Below, piece after piece: positions 56,225 through 64,000 of a stretch of 64,000 nt of DNA. The translations under genes and the position numbers were made by a program. Numbering within the stretch: position 1 is the first letter of the stretch; each line of letters starts with the position of its first letter. The stretch spans positions 930,001-994,000 of the forward strand of contig JAGFBZ010000697.1 in assembly GCA_018398805.1 (NCBI GenBank). Direction: 5' to 3'. A model generated the notes under the pieces. That model saw only the letters and a program-made list of their open reading frames with translations. It was not told the origin of the DNA and did no database searches. The DNA comes from Hirundichthys speculiger. Taxonomy: Eukaryota; Chordata; Actinopteri; Beloniformes; Exocoetidae.

Positions 56225-56520
56225 TTGTATTATAATGTTGGAGAAACCCCTGCCTTCTGCCCAAAGAGAGCTGGGATTAGGCTCCAGCAGATCCCTGGAG
56301 CCTAGATAGGAACTAATAAGGATAGGACTAATGGATAATAGATGGACGGATGGATGGATGTTGGAGAAAACAACATCATTGACATGAAATATGAAAAAAG
56401 GGTCATAAAAAAGATGAGATGGTCTGCCCAACTGTCCAAAAACAGCTGCGACAGGCTTTAGCGTATGTCCCTGACCCTGAGTAGGATGAAGCAGATATAG
56501 GAAATGGATGGATTGATGGG
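56225..56520 (+). repeat. Two tail fragments of the GGAT-tailed SINE-like repeat
   Basis: The first fragment (56225-56362) has gagagctgggattaggctcc and agcagatccctggag and ends in (ggat)n. The second (about 56425-56520) has cgacaggctttagcgtatgt and ends gaaatggatggattgatgg. They are in tandem and in the same orientation. Confidence 0.65.
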
Positions 56521-59500
56521 CCATAAACAGTGAAAGTCTTCTAGATACACCAACTGAGGCACCACCGGACTCTCTGAGGAGGGTGCTGAAAAGCCTCAGT
56601 TCAGTTCAGCTGGACCTGCAAATGGCAACAACAGGACCTTTAAAACACTCTGTTAATTGGAGGCATCTATGTACTGTTGCTGAACAGCCTCAGCCACTCA
56701 CACAGGAATGCAGCTCTATATAATTAATGTCAGATTGTCATTTTTTTGTCATTTATGTATTTTAATCTTCTGAATATCACAGAGAGCATGCTTTTCATGT
56801 GCATAAAGCTGTTGTACACATGAATAACTTTTCAAGCCTTCTTTTGGCTGCAGCACCCTGCAGCACCCTGAACCAATGTGTCTGCACAATACATTTGTTG
56901 CACGATGTAAAGCTGCACATACTGTCTCATAACCTGAATGGGAATCATAAAGGAAGGGGCATCAAAATGTTGCTTAGGGGCTCAATTTGACAAGGGGTAG
57001 CCCTGTTTCCAGTAGTTTTTGAGGGGGTAGGGGAAGAAAATCCAGATTACAAGTATAGGGTCAAAGTCTTGTCAAAGGTAGCAACTGCTGAGGAGTTGGC
57101 ATTACTTCCTTGTGTACACAAGTCTGCACAGAGCAAGGCCTGATTAGTATCATACAGAACATTTTTTTGCTCAAAATGGGTCAGCTGTTGGTCCTTTTCT
57201 CGAAACTTGCCAAACCTTTTTAGATCCAGTGTTGACTCTCCAAAATTAGGAACAGAGCAGAACCTAACAGAACAGAGCACGGTATTGTTGGAAGGATCAC
57301 AAAATTATATGGCCTGGATCTATTTCTCCAGCAGTTGCCTTAAAAAATGATTACTTTTTCTTTTTTTCAAATGGGTCACAGAGAAGTTAAAGAAAGAGTT
57401 TAATCCTCAAGGCTCTCATAGTTCATGGAAAAGAGAGTGAAACTCAGTTCAGAAGTTATGCATACTGTACATTCATCGTGGCAGCTATAAAAGTATCCAC
57501 TTCCCTTTTTGTCCCTAAATTTAACCTCTTCAGTGTCAAGCCAGTGTCATGAGAGTGTGTGGTGAGAAAACTTTTTTGTGTTTTACAGAGATAACATGTA
57601 TTCACACATGGTGTAAAAATGTTTTTTCCAGTTCCACATCCACCTAGTCAGGATTAACAGCTATAAAGTCCCAGCATGCAGAACTTCCTGAACTGAGTGG
57701 GTAACAGATAAGTAAACTGAAGTAAATCGATGCAAAAGTCTCCTAAACTTGATCAGGCACTGTTTCTGTCACACATGAAGTAGCAACTGTGGATCAGTCT
57801 GTCAAACTGTTTAAACCCCCCCCTTCATACAGGGGTGAAAGCTGTGGGCAGCATGAGGGGCAGGAAACAGAGGAAGTTTTTGTCAGGATGTGTATGTGTG
57901 TGCCAGCAGGTCTGAATACGTTTTTGGGTATTGGAGTCAAGCTGGCCCGTTGCGGCCTGGGTGAATTCAGACCAACAGCTGAATTTGTTTGCTCCATATT
58001 TCAGTCTGAAGTCATTTGTATGTCATACATGAGTTGACAGCTCAATAGAAACACAAAAGGACAGCACTTTAAAAAAAATTAATTACAGCTGCGAAGGCAC
58101 GAACATAAGGAGAGTTAAGATTATATTGATGAATGTAATTTAACAGCTGTCAGATTTATTATTCTATGTGGGCTTTCAAGGCTGCATACAGCCAGTAAAA
58201 TTTTAAAATAAATCAGCAGCAGCATAACTGCTGAAGGTGAGCTGAACCATAACAAAAAATAAGGTGAATAATCATAGAGAAAAGTGTATGACAGGATAAA
58301 TGCTTTAATTTCAAACTTCAACTGAGATAAAAAAGAGATTATTGAACATAAACAAAACAGGAGTAAAAAGAGAGGATTTAGTCTTTTCAGCTGTACTGGT
58401 TTGTGCAGTTATCTGTCAGGCACGATGAGCTTCCCTGTTGCACTGCATGACCAGTACTACAGGTTCAGACTTCCTGCATTTCATTGCCACCATAGTGCTT
58501 TTTTTGTTTATTTATTTTCAGCATTCACTGTACGACATAGCTTCAGTGGTTTTGTATTTCAGTGATTTCCTCTTCGTCTGGGCACAACGAACTGTAGATT
58601 CAGGATGTTTAGAGTAACAGTTTCAATTTGCCTACAGTCCAAGGACAAACCTTTCTTTTCACACAATGCTCACACCATAACCTCTATTATATCTTTTTTG
58701 CCATTTTTTCTTATTCCATTTCTGCATCTAATTGTCTTTTAAAGAAGCAATGTGTCATGTGAAGCCAAAAATTTAATTCATACTCCACACTCCAATCAAA
58801 ATGGGGGCAGTATAGCTGCACAGCGTGAGTTGGTCTACCTTCGCATAAGAAATGAAAAAACGCACATTCTTCCTCCCATTAATCTCACAACTCATATGGC
58901 CAGTCAGTTGCCATTGCATAAGCTACTTGGTCATGGACTTACTTTATGCTGCCAAGACAACTTAGCAGAAGTCAAAATGATAACCTACTCACAGCTCTAC
59001 GGGAACGCAAAATGATTAAAATGACCAATGTAGGGACATGATAATCTTATAGCGACATGTATGGCTTACGCCTGATGTTGATTTCGCACAGTTTACATAT
59101 TAGCCTGTTTGGATCTCATCATTGGTGAGACCTCCTTGCAGTCAGTCACAACTGAGTTTTTCAACATTCACTATAATCTGAAATGTTTTCTGTTACATAT
59201 TGTTACTTTCGTGTAGCTCTAGAAATCCATTTCATCATTGCCAAAGCAATGCTTGGATTATTAGCAATGAATACATTTTAGCATTGGTTTTGTAAATAAT
59301 GTTTGAGCAAACGAAGGGGCACTAACATGGCAATTGCTGACCTGGTTGGACATAGCATCATTTTTTTTTTTTTTTTTTGCATCCCGGCATATCTAACCTG
59401 TGCATGACAAACAATTAGATAAGACTTACTCTACTGTTGAAAATGCTTAGCAAAAAAAAAAAAAAAAAAAAATCAGCAGCGGTTTACTTACCAATCTAAA

Positions 59501-59984
59501 AGAAGCGTTGCAAGTTCCATATCAAACTTCATTTTCTTTGCTGTCCACATGCTGTCTCCAACGGGGAAAAGCACAGCTGATGTTTATTCTGATTTTAGCC
59601 CTGTTTTTATCTGCTCTTTTTTCCACTTCCAACCAAAGCTTTTTCCCAGTAGCAGGTGGTTGTGGTGGTAAAGTTCTCTTCCAGAGAGTTTCGGCCATCC
59701 TTGCTGTCTCTGTTCACCTATCCTAAAATGGTAACTTAGAGAGACTACTTACATGACTGACAAAACAAGTTTGTGTCATCATGTTGTACTGAGGCCGCTA
59801 TGTTGCAATGTTCATAGCGGCTATGTTCAAACATGGTAGAAACTGGTATTACGAGACTGGACGGAGCAAACCTAGTTATATAGCACACTATCTTGGGTAG
59901 ATATCTCAGCAGCCAAATACATAGTCATACTAGGAAAGTAGAGCAAGACAAGTTTATTTATATAGCACATTTCATGTACAAGAT
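56521..59984. other. No gene seen
   Basis: AT-rich sequence with T and A runs (59362-59379, 59451-59472). At 59945-59970 is a short piece (caagtttatttatatagcac) resembling the start of the dispersed repeat at 39945. No exon recognised. Confidence 0.4.
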
Positions 59985-60587
59985 TCATTGGCCACTTTAT
60001 TAGGTACACCTGTCCAACTGCTCATTAATCAGCCAATCACATGACAGCAACTCAATGCATTTAGGCATCTAGACATGGTCAAGACAATCTGCTGCAGTTC
60101 AAACCAGGGGAAGAAAGGGGAAGAAAGGGGATTTAAGTGACTTTGAACGTGGCATGGTTGTTGGTGCCAGACGGGCTGGTCCAAGTATTTCAGAAACAGC
60201 TGATCTACTGGGATTTTCACACACAACCATTTCTAGGGTTTACAGAGAATGAACAGAAAAAGAGAAAATTTCCAATGAGTGGCATTTCTGTGGGCACAAA
60301 TGCCTTGTTGATGCCAGAAGTCAGAGGAGAATGGCCTTGTATCAATGGTTCAGGCTGGTGATGGTGGTGGGATGTTTTCCTGGCACACTTTGGGCCCATT
60401 AGCACCAATTGAGCATCGTGTCAACGCCACAACCTACCTGAGTATTGTTGCTGACCATGTCTATCCCTTTATGATCACAGTGTACCCATCTTCTGATGGC
60501 TACTTCCAGCAGGATAACACGCCATGTCATAAAGCGCGAATCATCTCAGACTGGTTTCTTGACAATGAGTTCACTGCACTCAAATGG
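59985..60587 (+). pseudogene. Tc1-like transposon with deleted transposase, right end replaced by MITE
   Basis: The left terminus ttggccactttattaggtac is that of a well-known fish Tc1-like family. The transposase reads DFERGMVVGARRAGPSISE, then TTISRVYREW (helix-turn-helix part), near 60138-60250. An internal deletion follows near 60330. The catalytic part resumes with PLAPIEHRVNATTYLSIVAD, then FQQDNTPCHKARI with the second catalytic Asp. It breaks off at 60587 before the SPDLNPIE motif and the right terminal repeat. A direct duplication ggggaagaaa occurs at about 60107-60129. Confidence 0.8.
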
Positions 60588-60893
60588 AAAAAATTATTAG
60601 ACCACCATTTTTTCTTCACTTTCTTGTTCATTTTAATACCTGGTACCACTAAACGTCATCATGTGACTAAAACAGACAGTACAACGCCATAGCTATTGAT
60701 GTAAAAACTAATGTGATTTAGGTTATAATCAAGAAAACCATGGAAAATGGTAAGATATCAGCTCTTAAATAAAACTCTTATGAGCAATCTTTGTGGTTAT
60801 CGTTATGTTTATCCAAACAAATGTACCTTTAGTTGTACCAGGCATTAAAATGAACAAGAAACTGAAGAAAACATAGGCGGTCTAATATTTTTT

Positions 60894-60895
<2 letters not shown>
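60588..60895. mobile_element. Tc1/mariner-type MITE, copy 2
   Basis: From gaaaaaattattagaccacc onwards it is nearly identical to the MITE at 13330-13689, with the first 8 or so terminal bases missing and an internal deletion of about 43 bp (between aaaacagacag and tacaacgcc). The right end ttttttcca runs straight into a (TA)n tract. Confidence 0.88.

Positions 60896-60988
<93 letters not shown>
60896..60988. repeat. (TA)n microsatellite, about 46 units
   Basis: A pure TA tract directly abutting the right end of the MITE. Confidence 0.97.
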
Positions 60989-60989
<1 letters not shown>

Positions 60990-61424
60990 TAAATAGGAGT
61001 GACTCTATCGTCACTCAGTGTACTCTGCCAAATCTGCCAGCTAAGTGAAATAGCACATACTTGATTTTAGTAAAACAAACAAAAACTCTCATTTCCCTGT
61101 TTGCTCAAGTCCAGCAGCACTTTTCACACTTTGTCTTTTGCAAATCTGAAATGAGCAGACATACTTTTTACACCAAAAAGTAATTTTAAGATCCACAGAC
61201 AGTTGTTTAAACATCAATATGTACATTTGCCAATTTAAAAAATACAAAGCTTTTCCTCAAAAGACTAACTCTAGCTTCCATATAGCTGGGAGCCTCAGGG
61301 TTCTGTGCAAGATCTTAGCTGTTCCCAGTAATGGACTCTTCCGAACAGAGATCTCAGATGTTGTTCTTGGTAGTTCCAATGCCAGTGACCTGGTTATGAT
61401 TATATGGCAGATATTATCTGATTG
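60989..61424. other. No gene seen
   Basis: AT-rich, nothing recognised. Confidence 0.45.
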
Positions 61425-61495
61425 AGGCGCCAGCAGATCCCCGTGACCCTGCAGAGGATTAAGCGGGTATAGATGATGGATGGATGGATAGATAT
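61425..61495 (+). repeat. Tail fragment of the GGAT-tailed SINE-like repeat
   Basis: It retains ccagcagatccccgtgaccc, tgcagaggattaagcgggta and (ggat)n. The word atattatctgattg occurs both just before (61410-61423) and just after it (61492-61505), which reads as its target-site duplication. Confidence 0.75.
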
Positions 61496-61624
61496 TATCT
61501 GATTGCTGGAAGGGCATAGGTGTTGACAGCCTGGATCTTGTTTTTCCCATTCAGCTGACTCTTGAGAACCTGCTTCACCCCCTGCAGGTATTTGGCTGTG
61601 GCTGACAAACTGCTTCCTTCTCAC

Positions 61625-61755
61625 AATTGTTCAGTGGGTAAAACTACTGACTTAAGTACAGGAGATCAGGGGTTTGAATCCCAGTCAGGGCAAAGGTGAC
61701 ATCCAGGTGGACCTTTGGACAAGGACAAAAATCAAAAAATCCACCCAACCTTTCA
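61625..61755 (+). repeat. tRNA-derived SINE
   Basis: It has an A-box-like stretch (ttcagtgggtaaaactac) and a B-box-like stretch (ggtttgaatccc at about 61669-61682), in tRNA spacing, followed by a non-tRNA body. It is not foldable as a functional tRNA. Confidence 0.55.
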
Positions 61756-64000
61756 AATACAGAAACAATTAGGACCCATTCATGAAAACACATATTTTGA
61801 ATGTCTTGTCTGAGAGCACATTTGAAGGGATGTGGTGGGGTTGGTTGTGTGTACCAAGTTCTTGCAGGCTTTTCTCAAGTTGTCCTCTTATTAAGTGAAG
61901 AGCAGTTTATAGAAGAGCCGTAAGAGGAGGAAGTTTGAGAGACTGACTCTGCTTTTTTTTATAATCACACAGAAGACAAGATGTACCTAATTCTGTCTTT
62001 CATCTTGCTTGCACACATTTGTGGCTGCACCTATAATTCCAGTTCATCCTTTCTTCACCCACCCTTCCCTAACCCATTTTTATTCTGCCACTCACTGATT
62101 CCTTGCTTTTGTTTCCTTGCATAATTCCTTTGCATTTGTCAAGAGCCAGTAGGGGACCTTTCCGAACTATCAGACAAACCTCTTTTTAGCTCACTCACTT
62201 GCATTTAAGTAGTAATTAGAAAAGAAGAACTCAACTCACTGAGCTGGAGTTTTAAAATTTCTCTCCGCACTTATACCACTGAAAAATAAGAAAATGTAAA
62301 TGCAGGCAGCCATGTTAAACAAGTACTTGTTTTTATGGTGTATAGCAGAACAATCCCAGTGTTTCCAAGAGCATCAAAGGACGGATCTGTTGCTGGTACT
62401 TAAAATGATTGTCCAAGAGCTTTAGTGTGTTGTTAATGGCATGCATACTGTAGCTAGAAAATGAATGTTATTTCTGATTGTGGATCATAGAAATCTGACA
62501 GAGTTTCCATTGAATTGTGTTGGGAACTGTTACCGTGCTATCCTTCCCTTTATGATCTTGAGCACACACAGCCTCTGGCTCTTTCTTTATCCAGCTCTTC
62601 ATCGCCGACACCTGTCTCCCTCTGTGGTCTGTTTTTTCCTGTCTGCTTCCCGTCCTTAAATCTGACGCGTCCTGTTGCACCCCCACTTGCACTAACCTTC
62701 TTCATCTTTCCTTACATTTATGCTTTTACTCAAAACAGCCCCCCTTTTCTCACACTGTTTGTTTTTCATTTCTTTGCCGTCTAATTTTTAATCTGTCTCT
62801 CTCATCTCTTTTTCTCCCTGATCAAACCTTCTCTCTCAGTGCCATGATTGACCTGTAATTTAAAACAGAGATCCAGGCACAGTACAGTCAAGGATCACAC
62901 CTGCATTCAGGTGTGACAGCTGACTGCGGTTGACTCGCTGTTCCTCAGTGCAGAGCTAAGTCGCTGCTTAGCTGCTGCTGCATAATGGATTATCAGCACC
63001 AAAAATGTCTCCCTCCGTTGCTGCATGACACAGAGAAGAGTTAAATATAGCAAACCCTGGAAAAAAAAAAAGAAAAGTACAGATACATGACTATGAAAAG
63101 CTGATTTTTAAAATCAACCGCACCGCATGTCAGCACTGAGTTTCCTGTTATGCATAACACAGCACAATATTTGACACCATAGGGTTATTCTCTGGGTCCA
63201 TCAGGTCTGATTGTGTTCATTCAGCAATTATTACCTGGACTGGAGACTAATGCAAAAATCCTAAGTTTTAACATGGAATCTTTTTTTTTAAAGCTTTGGT
63301 TTTCCTGTTTCTATAATAACACCAAAAGCTGCACAGACAATAGTAGTGTATGAGTGAATCCAGCATGTTGACCTACTTTAGTTAATCCCTGTCCCTCTGT
63401 TATGAATGACTGAATTTACAAGTAAGCAAATTTGACTGATGTGTCAGTGACGTGGAAGGGACTAGGGTCCTCACTTTGTGGACTACACAGATTGTGAATC
63501 AGATGTCTAATTTCTTTTTTTTTTTTAATTTTACCCTTTTTTTTTAAAATATCACTCCACTGTGTGGTGAAATGCAGGCGCAGGTGTACATTTCACTAAG
63601 GCTGTCTGGCACTAAGATGTGTATTCACATGAGTAAACAAGCAGACTCAGAATCAGCTAAAAAAAAAAAAAATCCCACTCGTTTCTGCTGCCATTTCATT
63701 TTCTCCTACAAAGACATGATAAAGCCTCTATGTTCAGTAGGGAGAGCTCATACCCACTCAGATCTGCTGCAACGTCACCAATCTAACTGCCTGTTATTCT
63801 CTTATACAAACAAACAAAATTAATTACTGGAGTATTTCAGGCAAAAATAGAAGTAGTATTATTTGCAGAAAACAGTTCTCAGTAAACTAGGCCTCTCAGA
63901 GGAAGCGGGACGAAGGTGAGAGAGAAGATTGTTTTTTTTTTTAAAAAGAACCGCATTGGTGTTTTGATCTTAACTTGAAAATAATGATATACTTGGGGAA
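61756..64000. other. No gene seen
   Basis: AT-rich sequence to the end of the window, with a pyrimidine-rich stretch at 62550-62840 and poly-T/poly-A runs (63516-63527, 63660-63672). No MGAT3-like or other coding exon is found. Confidence 0.45.

Noticed and set aside
60829..61014. Ile-Tyr repeat frame
   Set aside because: It is the translation of the (TA)n microsatellite.
61625..61700. Possible functional tRNA gene
   Set aside because: Only the A and B boxes resemble a tRNA; the acceptor stem does not pair and the sequence continues into a SINE body.

Overview
The window is vertebrate nuclear DNA, almost certainly from a ray-finned (probably percomorph) fish. It has GT-AG introns, AT-rich intergenic sequence full of microsatellites, and a typical teleost mix of Tc1-like, hAT, CR1/L2/Rex-type LINE, tRNA-SINE and retroviral remnants. 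There are no operons, CRISPR arrays or other prokaryotic features. Most open reading frames of 60-130 codons lie in non-coding DNA and were not annotated.

One host gene is identified with confidence: the 3' half of TAB1 (TAK1-binding protein 1, plus strand, bases 1 to about 12,000). Five coding exons (1163-1274, 7109-7253, 7715-7928, 8653-8806, 11205-11430) join in phase and end with the TAK1-binding motif PYVDFSQFYRLW. An alternative terminal exon resembling the mammalian TAB1-beta exon may lie at 8973-9051. The last exon begins at a tandem NAGNAG acceptor. The introns hold Tc1-like, LINE, hAT and SINE copies.

From 14.6 to 19.7 kb lies a nested retroelement: a minus-strand class I endogenous retrovirus remnant (3' LTR, env, integrase C-terminus, RNase H start, reverse transcriptase) sits inside a plus-strand LINE. 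At 21.0-22.6 kb one hAT-type element sits inside another, both with 8-bp target duplications.

At 26.4-27.7 kb a CpG-rich, GA-repeat-bearing block ends in a splice donor. It looks like the promoter and 5' non-coding exon of a second plus-strand gene. In mammals MGAT3 follows TAB1, so MGAT3 is the working hypothesis, but no MGAT3 coding sequence is in the window. The rest, 27.7-64 kb, would then be its first intron or intergenic DNA. It contains a solo LTR with a 5-bp duplication (33 kb), a hAT transposase pseudogene with a perfect 8-bp duplication (49.9-52.2 kb), a hAT MITE (45 kb), LINE tails (29-30 kb), SINEs, and a Tc1/MITE/(TA)n composite (60-61 kb). No further exon could be supported.

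I found no clearly new biological system. The most useful observations are the candidate TAB1-beta exon, the CpG-island first exon, the nested insertions with readable duplications, and the recurrent MITE next to a (TA)n tract.
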